Assembly (NCBI RefSeq): GCF_000018685.1
Contig: NC_010001.1
Coordinates: 4,311,501-4,375,500 of the forward strand
DNA length: 64,000 nt
Reading direction: 5' to 3'
Source of the DNA: Lachnoclostridium phytofermentans ISDg
GTDB taxonomy: Bacteria > Bacillota > Clostridia > Lachnospirales > Lachnospiraceae
The notes below the pieces were generated by a model. It did not search any database. It saw only the letters and a program-made list of their open reading frames with translations, and was not told the origin of the DNA. A program made the position numbers and the translations under genes. Positions within the stretch are counted from its first letter, which is position 1. The number at the start of each line of letters is the position of its first letter. This document shows, piece after piece, positions 54,078 through 63,042 of this stretch.

Positions 54078-55244
54078 TTACTGTCTTGAAGTATAATTGC
54101 CATCCTTAATTTCGATGTATTTCGCACCTTTATTTGGCTCACCATCTGCGGTAAAGGATACACTACCAGTAAGACCATCTACTGTAATTTGTGTCATTGC
54201 AGAAATCATATCTTTGCTATCTACAGAAGAAGCTTTTTCTAGAGCTGCCTTTATTACATATACACTATCATAGCCATCTGCCGCGAACTGATCTGGTACC
54301 GCATTGTAATTTGACTGATAAGTCTCTACAAATTTCTTAAGTACAGGAGCTTCATCACTAGCAAAGAATGGGCTTAAAAAGATTGCACCTTCAAGAACAG
54401 CTGGGTCCTTAACTTGCGCTAATACACCATCCCATCCATCGCTACCTAGGAATGGAAGATTCATACCAAGATCACTTGCCTGCTGTGTAATGTACGCCGC
54501 ATCATTATAATAAGCAGGTACGAAGATTACTTCTGCATCCGTTGCCTTAATCTTTGTTAATTGAGTGTTAAAATCAATTGCATTCTTTGCGAAGGCTTCA
54601 GAAGCAACAATAGTTCCGCCATTTAAAGTTACCTGCTCGGAAAATGCTTGCATAACACCGGTACTGTATTCATCAGAGTTATTGTAAATAATAGCAATTT
54701 TCTCATAACCTAATTCCTTTGCAAGATTAGCAAGAGTTACACCCTGTAATGGATCAGTAAAACATAAGCGGAAGGCATTCTCATATTCCGTACATTCAGC
54801 TGCAGATCCAGAAGGTGTGAGCTGAAAAATTCCTGTTTCAAAAGTATCCTTCCTAATAGCAAGACAAGAACCAGAGGTTACTGAACCAAGAATTGCTTGT
54901 GCTCCCCAATCCATCACCGTATTAAACGCTGTGACTGCAATTTCAGGAGATGCTTGATCATCCGCAAAATTCATCTCTAATATGTAGTTCTTATCGCCAA
55001 CTGTTACACCACCTGCATCGTTAATTTCTTTGATTGCTATCGTTGCACCATTTTTAACAGAGATACCATAAGATGCAGCCTCTCCTGTCAATGGTCCAAT
55101 ACCCCCGATTTTAAAAGTAGCTGCTCCACTACCATTTTCATTGCCGGGTGTAGATCCACCCTCCTTAGTACCGCAACCAACCAAGGATATCGCCATAGCT
55201 GTCGCAAGACTTAAACTTGCTAATTTTTTTAGACTTTTCTTCAT
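54078..55244 (-). CDS. livJ: Branched-chain amino acid ABC transporter, substrate-binding lipoprotein
   Basis: 388 residues. Lipoprotein signal with lipobox SLVGC and lipidated Cys24, followed by a Gly/Ser linker. The periplasmic-binding-protein type I fold is evident: FKIGGIGPLTGEAASYG, ILGSVTSGSCLAI, FQLTPSGSAAECTEYENAFRLCFTDPLQG, IAIIYNNSDEYSTGV. The ligand is expected to be leucine, isoleucine or valine, though some relatives bind other amides. The gene is first in the liv operon; AAAGGAG precedes the ATG. Confidence 0.95.
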   Translation of the reverse strand: MKKSLKKLASLSLATAMAISLVGCGTKEGGSTPGNENGSGAATFKIGGIGPLTGEAASYGISVKNGATIAIKEINDAGGVTVGDKNYILEMNFADDQASPEIAVTAFNTVMDWGAQAILGSVTSGSCLAIRKDTFETGIFQLTPSGSAAECTEYENAFRLCFTDPLQGVTLANLAKELGYEKIAIIYNNSDEYSTGVMQAFSEQVTLNGGTIVASEAFAKNAIDFNTQLTKIKATDAEVIFVPAYYNDAAYITQQASDLGMNLPFLGSDGWDGVLAQVKDPAVLEGAIFLSPFFASDEAPVLKKFVETYQSNYNAVPDQFAADGYDSVYVIKAALEKASSVDSKDMISAMTQITVDGLTGSVSFTADGEPNKGAKYIEIKDGNYTSRQ

Positions 55245-55320
55245 AATTTTATCTCCTTTTCCTTTAATATCATTACAAACCGTTACTACATTAGAAATAG
55301 TAGAATGTTTCTTTAAGAAA

Positions 55321-55433
55321 TTTTTTCACCTAAGAGAAATTTTTTTCACTAAAAAGAGATTATTTCACCTAAAAGATATTACTTTCATTTCTCCTCTGTA
55401 CCACATTAATACTTATAAACGTCAATATGTTAA
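55321..55433 (-). promoter_or_regulatory. Leader of livJ with three 20-bp repeats and a candidate promoter
   Basis: TTTTTTCACCTAAGAGAAAT (55321-55340), TTTTTTCACTAAAAAGAGAT (55341-55360) and a 19-base copy (55361-55379) are near-identical tandem units, two helical turns each, with a degenerate fourth at about 55306. Upstream on the minus strand lies TTAACA (55428-55433), 16 bp, TATTAA (55406-55411). The units are thus in the leader just after the probable start site and could bind a leucine-type repressor or act in the RNA. Confidence 0.5.
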
Positions 55434-55515
55434 AGCGTCATGGTTGAAAAAGAAGACGTCGAAAAAGAGAAAATCCCTCTCTGGACGCCTTTTATGTCAC
55501 TATAATACTATCGAG

Positions 55516-55806
55516 CTAATTGTTTGTCAAGTCCCCACCGCATTTATCACAATATTCCAGTCCCTCTAACGTAACTCCTCCACAATCCGGGCAAATAATT
55601 TTTTCTGGCATAATCTCCATCTCAATGACCTCATATTCACAGTCTCTTGTACCCCCCTGAGAAATGGAAGGATTGTTATTAGCCGTCGTTACCTTGGGTA
55701 TCGTTACGGTTTCTGTCTCCTCGGGCGCTGTATTCTTACGTTCTAACTCAGCGATGTCTATCTTTTTCTTTGGGAATACACGAAGCAGTTTATTCATTAA
55801 CGTCAT
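55516..55806 (-). CDS. Small zinc-ribbon protein
   Basis: 96 residues from the ATG at 55806, nine bases after AAAGGA; the frame is open to 55866. The first 25 residues are basic, then a low-complexity acidic/Thr stretch follows. The C-terminus has CPDCGGVTLEGLEYCDKCGG, a two-pair zinc ribbon. Function unknown. It follows the subtilase gene by 68 bases. A hairpin GAGAGGG..TCTC followed by TTTTT near 55455-55480 likely ends transcription. Confidence 0.72.
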   Translation of the reverse strand: MTLMNKLLRVFPKKKIDIAELERKNTAPEETETVTIPKVTTANNNPSISQGGTRDCEYEVIEMEIMPEKIICPDCGGVTLEGLEYCDKCGGDLTNN

Positions 55807-55874
55807 ATACTCGCATCCTTTTCTTTCATCTAGCACAATTATAGTATGGATGTGACTTCTTCGCAAGTAGATTA

Positions 55875-57590
55875 TTATGTAAGACGTAAACTATTAAATG
55901 CACCATAGATATCAAGAATACCATATCCAAATTGTCTGTTTGGGTATTCTGTGCCTATTCTTTTTGCTCCCCTTATCATTAGAGTTTTCACATTCGTCGT
56001 ATTAAAATAAAAACTGTTTTCTCTAACGATAGCCCACTCTAATAAAAGCGCTGCTGCACCTGCTGTATGAGCTGCTGCAATACTAGTTCCACTCATCATT
56101 GCAAAGGAATTTCCGGGTACAGGACCATAGATATTCACTCCTGGTGCTGCAATATCAGGTTTTATATTCCCACTTCTGGTATAACCACGCCCAGAATTTA
56201 TATAGATACTGTTATTCACATGATTGCACGCCGCCACAGTAATCGGCCTAGTAGTGTTGCCCGGGTCGGTGATTGTAATATCAGGGTATGGCTGTATAAA
56301 ATATGTATCGGAAGTCATAAATTGCCGTATTGGTAACCAGAGATCAAATTCATTCTTAAAAGACTGTTCACGAAATACCCGAACTTTCCATATACCTGGT
56401 GTGGGGTTCGCGAATCGAATAAAGACTGATTCGTCACCAGTGCGTCGTTCTATTACTTCATAATCAACATAAATGACCGTTGGCTCAAAAAGAAAGGAAA
56501 TCACTCGATTTTGTTCAACGCTTGGCGGAATCCTTTCTATATACTCTCCGCTCGGTGAAACAAAACCAATAGAGTAAATACTTGGTGCCCTGACCCAGAA
56601 TTCTAATACAAAACCTTTTTCTCCCCCTCCTACGTTAATTTCCACATCTATATAATCCTCTGTTGGTTGGACAATCCCACGGTAATGCCCTCCACTATTT
56701 GCCTCGTTACCAGTTGGGAGTACAATACAAATACCTGTATAATCAGATATATTTCCTAAATACTCATCCCAGATTCCACTGCCATCATGCCCTCCGGAAT
56801 TCGTTCCAACCCCAATACAAATAACTAGTGGCTTTCCAAGCTCTATTGCTAATTCAAGTAAATACTTTGTACCCATGATAAGATCTGTTTCCTGATAACA
56901 CTCTACATCATCTCGGATATAATAATAGTCCCTTAAATACTTTTTTGCCTGTTTTAACTTTACCATTGCAATATCCGCTAGAGGAGCAACTCCGGTAAAG
57001 TCATTTTCATTATCAATATTACCAGCTGCAATCCCTGCTAAGAATGTACCATGACCATTCGTATCGGTAGAAGGTACTACCGATAACGGGTTCTCACTAT
57101 TTAGTGCCTCATCTATTTGTTCCTTAGTATACTCCGTCCCATAATAGTGTCCTTTTGGTGGTGTTCCCGTTTGTATTGTCTGATCCCAGATACGTATCAC
57201 ACGTGAGGTGTTATCTGCATTCTTAAAAATCTCATTCTGATAATCAATTCCTGTATCTATAAACCCAATGATAACATCTTTTCCTAATAAATTCAGATAG
57301 GTCTGTCTACGAATTTTCTGAACTCCAATATACTCCATATTAGACTGATCCATCAGCCCATAACATTTAGGAAAGGAACTGTAAGAAAAATTGTAATTTT
57401 GTATATTGGAAAAATCAGACACAAGCTGATGTACTATTGTATATCTTGGGTTTACTACTTGTATACAGTCTGCATCATAGAATTTCATCATATCAGCTAT
57501 TGATCCACGTACTAGAGCAAAGGAATCTATCACATTCTCAGAGAGAATGGCTTCTTTGCACCTGGAATTTAAATCAGAATCACCATTCAT
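55875..57590 (-). CDS. Csp-type subtilisin-like serine protease
   Basis: 571 residues, no signal peptide. The S8 catalytic triad is complete: Asp112 in GFIDTGIDY, His180 in DTNGHGTFLAG, Ser503 in MMSGTSIAAAHTAG, with oxyanion Asn295 in LPTGNEAN. A beta-rich insert (about 305-450) between Asn and Ser is typical of the Csp group, whose members process the cortex hydrolase SleC during spore germination in clostridia. Unlike CspA and CspC of C. difficile the triad is intact, so it should be active. The N-terminal ~100 residues may be a prodomain. Lachnospiraceae have many Csp paralogues, so the germination role is not certain. Confidence 0.9.
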   Translation of the reverse strand: MNGDSDLNSRCKEAILSENVIDSFALVRGSIADMMKFYDADCIQVVNPRYTIVHQLVSDFSNIQNYNFSYSSFPKCYGLMDQSNMEYIGVQKIRRQTYLNLLGKDVIIGFIDTGIDYQNEIFKNADNTSRVIRIWDQTIQTGTPPKGHYYGTEYTKEQIDEALNSENPLSVVPSTDTNGHGTFLAGIAAGNIDNENDFTGVAPLADIAMVKLKQAKKYLRDYYYIRDDVECYQETDLIMGTKYLLELAIELGKPLVICIGVGTNSGGHDGSGIWDEYLGNISDYTGICIVLPTGNEANSGGHYRGIVQPTEDYIDVEINVGGGEKGFVLEFWVRAPSIYSIGFVSPSGEYIERIPPSVEQNRVISFLFEPTVIYVDYEVIERRTGDESVFIRFANPTPGIWKVRVFREQSFKNEFDLWLPIRQFMTSDTYFIQPYPDITITDPGNTTRPITVAACNHVNNSIYINSGRGYTRSGNIKPDIAAPGVNIYGPVPGNSFAMMSGTSIAAAHTAGAAALLLEWAIVRENSFYFNTTNVKTLMIRGAKRIGTEYPNRQFGYGILDIYGAFNSLRLT

Positions 57591-57724
57591 TCTATCACCA
57601 CATAGTTTATTTTTTATAATCTATGCGGTGTAGCTTAGCATTAATCATCTTTCAAATCGCTTTATATGGAAAATTAAATACAACTGCTTTATAGAAGCCC
57701 ATACTTCTAAAGTGATAGGGGAAT

Positions 57725-58735
57725 TCACTTACTAATTACCCAAAAAGGTCCATTTTCAGCTGCCCATGCTTTTGCCTCATTCACAATAAAGGATGGCTCA
57801 TAAGACTCTTTCGTTAGTTCTTTACTATTTGGATCTGCGATTAAAATCTTTCCGTCCTCCGTGATACCTCGAAGAACAATGAAATGCCCGCTTTTCGTGA
57901 AAGTTCCCTTTCCCATTAAAACAATGATCAAATTGCCAGAAGATAACGCATTTTTTATTTTATCTACTGCATCTGGCGTATTTTCAATACCTTCTACCTT
58001 AAGTCCAAAGGCTTTCGCTGCATCCGGGATTAATCCATGAATCGAACCGCTACCAGAATACCAATAACCGCGATCATAAGCCCATTTACACATTTGCTCA
58101 GGATCAATTTTTACATTAGTAAATGCAGATATCACCATTGCGAGCGAAGTAGGTCCACAACCAAATTCTCCTATGGTATCGGAACCGCCATAAAGCTTTT
58201 GCCCCCATCTTTCGTCTGTTTGCATATAATAAGTTAAATCGACTGCCCCGCTACTACTCAAAGACTCTCCTGTTTGTGCTTCGGATAGGTTTGCCAAAAA
58301 TGTCTCTTGACTTAATTTATTGGATGTAGAACCTTCATTTCCAACCGATGAACCTTCAGAACTTGAGGAATTTCCTCCCTCAGTACCTTCTGAACCGGTA
58401 TTATCTAGTACCCCGTCTTTACTATCATTGTTTTGGTCAGTTCCATTAGAAGAATCATCCCCATTCGGTGATGCATCGTCAACTTTTCCTGGAGAAGTAT
58501 TCCCATCATCTAACTCTGGCGTCCCTGTTATTCCTGGCACCTCTGTTATCTCAGGGGTTACTTCCGGAGTGATTGTTATCTCATTTTCTGTGTTTGGTTT
58601 GGTCCCTGTCTCCTCACTACCACTTCTCGTAATCTTTATTCCCGCGTATATTCCAATGAGAATTACTAAGCACAAAAGCTCAACCGCTATTATGCGGTTA
58701 AGCTTTGTCCCCTTACTAATCTTCTTTTCTTGCAT
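57725..58735 (-). CDS. Membrane-anchored C39-like cysteine peptidase
   Basis: 336 residues from the ATG at 58735, after GGAGAGGG. One N-terminal membrane helix (about 15-32) is followed by a long Gly/Ser/Asn/Thr/Pro-rich linker (about 35-160). The C-terminal Peptidase_C39_2 domain has YMQTDERWGQKLYGG, the catalytic Cys in FGCGPTSLAMV, the His in KSGHFIVLRG and the Asn/Asp in LIADPNSKE. Such proteins are cell-surface papain-like hydrolases. It lies 23 bases after the clpX-like gene, so both are likely one operon. Confidence 0.88.
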   Translation of the reverse strand: MQEKKISKGTKLNRIIAVELLCLVILIGIYAGIKITRSGSEETGTKPNTENEITITPEVTPEITEVPGITGTPELDDGNTSPGKVDDASPNGDDSSNGTDQNNDSKDGVLDNTGSEGTEGGNSSSSEGSSVGNEGSTSNKLSQETFLANLSEAQTGESLSSSGAVDLTYYMQTDERWGQKLYGGSDTIGEFGCGPTSLAMVISAFTNVKIDPEQMCKWAYDRGYWYSGSGSIHGLIPDAAKAFGLKVEGIENTPDAVDKIKNALSSGNLIIVLMGKGTFTKSGHFIVLRGITEDGKILIADPNSKELTKESYEPSFIVNEAKAWAAENGPFWVISK

Positions 58736-58758
58736 CACTAAAGCCCTCTCCTAGTGTT

Positions 58759-60207
58759 TTATCCTTTTTGTGTCAGCATAGGTGTCTTAAAACTCCCACG
58801 CATTTCTATCATTGGAGCTCCCTTTTTCTCAATATAATCTCTTGTAATGGTAACACGACCAATACTATCATCTTTTGGTATCTCATACATGATATCTAGC
58901 ATAAACTCTTCTATAATGGCACGAAGTGCACGTGCACCTGTTTTTTTCTCCATTGCCTTCTCAGCAATTGCTTCTAGTGCACCCTGATCAAAATTAAGAT
59001 CAACCTCATCAAGTGCTAATAATTTCTTATATTGTTTTAATATTGCATTCTTAGGCTCAATTAATATCTTAGTTAACATATCTTTAGTTAAGGATTCTAA
59101 AGAATAAACAACAGGAAGTCTTCCCAGAAATTCTGGAATCATCCCAAATTCACGTAAGTCATCCACCGCTACTTTTTGAAGTAAGTTTGGATCATCATCA
59201 TATTTATCTTTCAAATCAGCTGAAAATCCGATGGAGGATTGTTTATTCAAACGCGCTTTGATAATCTTATCTAGATCTGGAAATGCTCCCCCGCAGATAA
59301 ACAGAATATTTTTTGTATTAATTGTAGTAAGTGGAACCATTGCATTCTTACTGGTAGCTCCAACTGGAACTTCTACATCACTACCTTCTAACAGCTTTAA
59401 CAATCCCTGTTGTACGGACTCTCCGCTTACATCACGATTATTTGTACTCTTTTTCTTTGCTATCTTATCGATTTCATCAATAAAGACAATTCCTTGCTCT
59501 GCTTTTTCTACATCATTATCTGCAGCTGCTAATAGTTTACTAAGAACACTCTCAACGTCATCACCGATATAACCAGCTTCCGTTAATGAAGTAGCATCCG
59601 TAATTGCTAGCGGTACGTTAAGAAGTCTAGCGAGTGTCTTAACTAGATAAGTTTTACCGCTACCTGTTGGTCCAATCATCAGCATATTAGATTTTTCTAT
59701 ATCTACATCCTCCATTAAAGGATGTTCGGTATCTTTTAGCTTAGCCACACGTTTATAATGGTTATAAACAGCAACAGAGATTACCTTTTTGGCATGGTTT
59801 TGTCCTATAACAAACTCATCTAGCGATGCCTTTATAATATGAGGAGCAGGGAGTTTCTTAATATCGATTGCTTTTTCCGTTACCTTTTCCTTCTCCTCAG
59901 CTTTTTTATCTGGCTCTTCTACTTTTTTCTTAATTTTTTGACGATTTGGTATATCCTGTTGCATCATAAATCCCATCATTGCAGGGTTTAATGCAGACAT
60001 ATCCATATAAGGATTGTTTCCATTGTTCATCGTATCAAAGGTCTTTTGCATACAGCTTTGACAGATGCAGATATTCCCTGGTATATGAATCATCTTCCCA
60101 GCTTTACTTTCTGGTCTTCTACAGATATAACAAATCTCTTCATATTTATTTTTATTATTTTCCTCGTTATGGTCGAGGTTATTATCCTTTTTATTTTCAT
60201 CACTCAT
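58759..60207 (-). CDS. ClpX-type AAA+ unfoldase, variant with long linker
   Basis: 482 residues from the ATG at 60207, eight bases after GGAG. N-terminal zinc-binding domain with two Cys pairs (C26/C29, C49/C52), then a ~60-residue linker that is Met-rich and later Lys/Glu-rich. The AAA+ core has Walker A GPTGSGKT (179-186), pore loop GYIG (usually GYVG) at about 213-216, Walker B IVFIDEIDK and sensor 2 GARALR. The ClpP-docking loop SIGF (about 325-328) is present. It is longer than housekeeping ClpX (about 420) and not beside clpP or lon, so it is likely a second, specialised ClpX. It may feed specific substrates to ClpP. Confidence 0.88.
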   Translation of the reverse strand: MSDENKKDNNLDHNEENNKNKYEEICYICRRPESKAGKMIHIPGNICICQSCMQKTFDTMNNGNNPYMDMSALNPAMMGFMMQQDIPNRQKIKKKVEEPDKKAEEKEKVTEKAIDIKKLPAPHIIKASLDEFVIGQNHAKKVISVAVYNHYKRVAKLKDTEHPLMEDVDIEKSNMLMIGPTGSGKTYLVKTLARLLNVPLAITDATSLTEAGYIGDDVESVLSKLLAAADNDVEKAEQGIVFIDEIDKIAKKKSTNNRDVSGESVQQGLLKLLEGSDVEVPVGATSKNAMVPLTTINTKNILFICGGAFPDLDKIIKARLNKQSSIGFSADLKDKYDDDPNLLQKVAVDDLREFGMIPEFLGRLPVVYSLESLTKDMLTKILIEPKNAILKQYKKLLALDEVDLNFDQGALEAIAEKAMEKKTGARALRAIIEEFMLDIMYEIPKDDSIGRVTITRDYIEKKGAPMIEMRGSFKTPMLTQKG

Positions 60208-60409
60208 GGATAGTTCTCCTTCCAATCTTACAACTTAAGATGTCATAGTAGCAACAAGAAAAAACATCTAATATGGTCATTATAACGTAACCCTTAATAT
60301 TAAACAATAGGTACCGAAAACCCACTTAAAAACATACCTGCTTAGTAGTACGCTGTGTGAAAATTGTCTTTTATCTTCACGTTTGAACACATGGACTCTT
60401 AGTAGGCTG

Positions 60410-60474
60410 GAAGTTTGTGCCGAGGATTACGCAGGCACAAACTTCAGTTTGAAAGAACTTTGTTCTTTCAAACT
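60410..60474 (-). other. Two tandem perfect hairpins after the zinc-ribbon gene
   Basis: GAAGTTTGTGC (60410-60420) pairs with GCACAAACTTC (60435-60445), and AGTTTGAAAGAAC (60446-60458) with GTTCTTTCAAACT (60462-60474), back to back. The second starts at the stop codon of the minus-strand gene. There is no U tract; they may act as terminator or mRNA stabiliser. The rest of 60226-60409 shows nothing else. Confidence 0.6.
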
Positions 60475-60875
60475 TAGCTCTTTTTCATAAACTCAGTTTG
60501 ACACTTTGGACAACGAACCATAATCTTACCTTTTCCCCTAGGAACACGAATCTTTTGCTTACACTGAGGACAAGAGTAAATATGGTGAGTCTTATTCTGA
60601 TTGTTTCGATATTTTATTTTACTAATATAATACTTTACTTTATCTACTTGTCTTGTGTAAAACAGATTTTCTTTATATCTTTGCTGATGATTTTTTGAAA
60701 ATACACGAAATGTACTAAAAACAATTAAAATTAGCGCTAGTGTGTTAAATACCTGAGGTAGCACAAACCAAGATAATAATAAAAAGGCCATGGCTACCGC
60801 CGACATTGCTCGCGACAATGCATCCGAACCATATCTCCCAACCATAAACCTAGCGAATGACTCTCTCCATCTCAT
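60474..60875 (-). CDS. Membrane protein with C-terminal zinc ribbon
   Basis: 133 residues. A basic N-terminal amphipathic segment (RWRESFARFMVGRYGSDALS) is followed by two hydrophobic helices (about 24-56), a basic linker, and a zinc ribbon CPQCKQKIRVPRGKGKIMV then CPKCQTEF. The pattern is a recurring Lachnospiraceae family without known function. GGAGG precedes the ATG at seven bases. It stands alone. Confidence 0.78.
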   Translation of the reverse strand: MRWRESFARFMVGRYGSDALSRAMSAVAMAFLLLSWFVLPQVFNTLALILIVFSTFRVFSKNHQQRYKENLFYTRQVDKVKYYISKIKYRNNQNKTHHIYSCPQCKQKIRVPRGKGKIMVRCPKCQTEFMKKS

Positions 60876-61012
60876 ATCCTTACCTCCAATTTTTTTATAG
60901 AAAGGAACTGAAACTTCTCCTTGTTCCTCTTATCTCAACTTGATATGATGTTTTTTATTGTAGCCCTTAAGGCACAAACATTCAAATTAAATTTTCGTTA
61001 AATCTAATTAAT

Positions 61013-61063
61013 TAAAAAAGGAAGGATGCTGTAACATTTTATGCTACAATATCCTCCCTTTAC
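61013..61063 (-). terminator. Terminator of the WcaJ-like transferase gene
   Basis: On the minus strand AAAGGGAGGAT.TTGTAGC pairs with GTTACAG.ATCCTTCCTTT, then TTTTTTAATT follows. It lies about 75 bases past the stop codon. Confidence 0.8.
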
Positions 61064-61138
61064 ACTCGAGTACTGTTTTTAACTTATAAATAATTAAAAC
61101 ACAATATTTATAAATTAAAATTTTTATAAGTCTTGATG

Positions 61139-62560
61139 CTAATAGGCATTTTTATTAATAAATCCTTTAAATATGGTTAAGAATAATATCTTAAAGTCGA
61201 GACCAAGTGTCCAGTTCTCTATATAATACAAATCACATTCAATACGTTTTCTAATTGAAGTATCTCCACGAAATCCATTGATCTGAGCCCATCCGGTAAG
61301 GCCTGGGCGCACCTGATGTTTAATCATATAGCGAGGAATTTCCTCCTTAAACTTCTCCACAAAGTAAGGGCGTTCTGGTCTAGGACCAACCAAACTCATA
61401 TCTCCACACAAGATGTTAAAAAGCTGAGGTAATTCATCAATACTAGTTTTACGAATAAAACGACCAATCGGAGTCACTCTGTTATCATTTGCTGTTGTCC
61501 ATGCCTTCTTTTCACTCTTTTCAGTTTGTACGACCATCGAACGGAACTTGTACATCTTAAATTCCTTATTGTGAAGACCTACACGTACTTGAGAATAGAT
61601 AAGAGGGCCCGGGGAAGTACACTTAATGATAATAGCAACAATAGCCATTGGTATTGAGAACAAGATAAGAGCAACAATGGCTCCAAAGACATCTACCAAC
61701 CTTTTCACAATACTATTAAATGAATTGTTTAAAGGAACATTACGTATATTAATTACTGGCAGACCATCCAAATCTTCCATTACAGGTATTGTTGGAATAA
61801 TATTGTGATAATCAGGAACAAATTTCGTATGAGCTCCAGCTTTTTCACAGACTCCTACTAAGTACTCTAATTTTGCATATTCATTAATACTAAGAGTTAC
61901 TGCAATTTCATCTAAATCATTTTCCTCAAGGATTGTCTGCAATTCATCGGTTGTACCTATTACTTTCACTTTTTTATAGGTAGTACCAACCTCCATGATG
62001 TCGTCAAGAATACCATAGATATGGTAACCCCAATCCGGATTTCCAGCAAGCCGATCAATATAACCTTCTGCAGCACGGCTATAACCAACGATAAGTACGT
62101 GCTTTTGATTAAATCCCTTCCTTCTCATTTCACTAAGAATTTTCGCTAGGATAAAACGAAATAAAGCTCCATATAAAACACTTACCGTCATAAAGGTAGC
62201 AGAGAATTTACGAGATACATCCAACTCCTTGGTTAACCATAGTATTGATATAAATACTAAAATACCAATGAAATTCGCCTTCACTAAATTCCATACCATA
62301 ATACGTTTGCTATTGCTTCGTTGAGGCTTGTACATATTACAAGAGGAATATATGATTAAATATGCTGGAACTAAGATATAGAGATAGGGCAATAATTTAT
62401 ATAACTCATAAAATTTTTCACTATCCTCTATCTCAAAGAAAGGCATTCCTTTTAATAAATGGAATCGTAAAGAATAGGCTGATATAAAAGCCAAAATAAT
62501 TAAGATTCCATCAATAATTATATGAATACGGTTTAATATTTTCTGATTATCCTTTATCAT
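61139..62560 (-). CDS. Polyprenyl-phosphate hexose-1-phosphate transferase (WcaJ/CpsE-like)
   Basis: 473 residues. Four N-terminal membrane helices (about 10-125), a Rossmann-like CoA-binding-type domain (about 145-265: HVLIVGYSRAAEGYI), a fifth helix (about 283-305) and the sugar transferase domain with KFRSMV, RKTSIDELPQLFNIL and GDMSLVGPRPE, then RPGLTGWAQINGFRGD. This is the large PHPT form that loads glucose- or galactose-1-phosphate on undecaprenyl phosphate. It is transcribed alone and has no glycosyltransferases next to it, so the polymer it starts is encoded elsewhere. It is the second initiating transferase in this window. GAGGTAA precedes the ATG. Confidence 0.94.
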   Translation of the reverse strand: MIKDNQKILNRIHIIIDGILIILAFISAYSLRFHLLKGMPFFEIEDSEKFYELYKLLPYLYILVPAYLIIYSSCNMYKPQRSNSKRIMVWNLVKANFIGILVFISILWLTKELDVSRKFSATFMTVSVLYGALFRFILAKILSEMRRKGFNQKHVLIVGYSRAAEGYIDRLAGNPDWGYHIYGILDDIMEVGTTYKKVKVIGTTDELQTILEENDLDEIAVTLSINEYAKLEYLVGVCEKAGAHTKFVPDYHNIIPTIPVMEDLDGLPVINIRNVPLNNSFNSIVKRLVDVFGAIVALILFSIPMAIVAIIIKCTSPGPLIYSQVRVGLHNKEFKMYKFRSMVVQTEKSEKKAWTTANDNRVTPIGRFIRKTSIDELPQLFNILCGDMSLVGPRPERPYFVEKFKEEIPRYMIKHQVRPGLTGWAQINGFRGDTSIRKRIECDLYYIENWTLGLDFKILFLTIFKGFINKNAY

Positions 62561-62844
62561 TCATTACCTCATTTCTGCTTATCATCAAATTGGTGGATGC
62601 AATGCAGACACAAACTTTGATGACTGCAAAATTGAAAATTTTTTCACTCTTGGCTACCATCTGCGCGACACAGTGCGAATAAAAATCAGGGGCACTTTAT
62701 TCCTTTTAATAAATTTGATCGTCACATTGTTTATAAGAAAAGATACAATACTGCCATATTTAAAGATAATTGAAATATATGGCAAAAATATTGCAATATG
62801 CTTAAGAATTTCTTACCACCACAATAATTATGCAACTAACAAGT

Positions 62845-62874
62845 ACTATACTGATTATATCAGATAATTTACAA
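62845..62874 (-). promoter_or_regulatory. Candidate promoter for the WcaJ-like gene
   Basis: TTGTAA (62869-62874), 18 bp, TATAGT (62845-62850) on the minus strand. It would give a leader of about 280 bases. Other weak matches exist in this AT-rich gap (62561-63042); a palindrome CAGCAGCTGCTG is at 62949-62960. Confidence 0.35.
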
Positions 62875-63042
62875 TTATACAGAATTTTAAACATTTCTTC
62901 ACATTATATTCACAAACTATTGATACTATGGAACAAAGAAATCCAAAACAGCAGCTGCTGATTCATCAGATTTCAATTATAGACACTTTTACTAAATATG
63001 CAAGTATTTTTTTATTTATTAAGTATAAAGGAGCAATGTGAT

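Noticed and set aside
55141..55569. Plus-strand frame of 142 codons
   Set aside because: Antisense to the livJ signal region and leader; no ribosome site.
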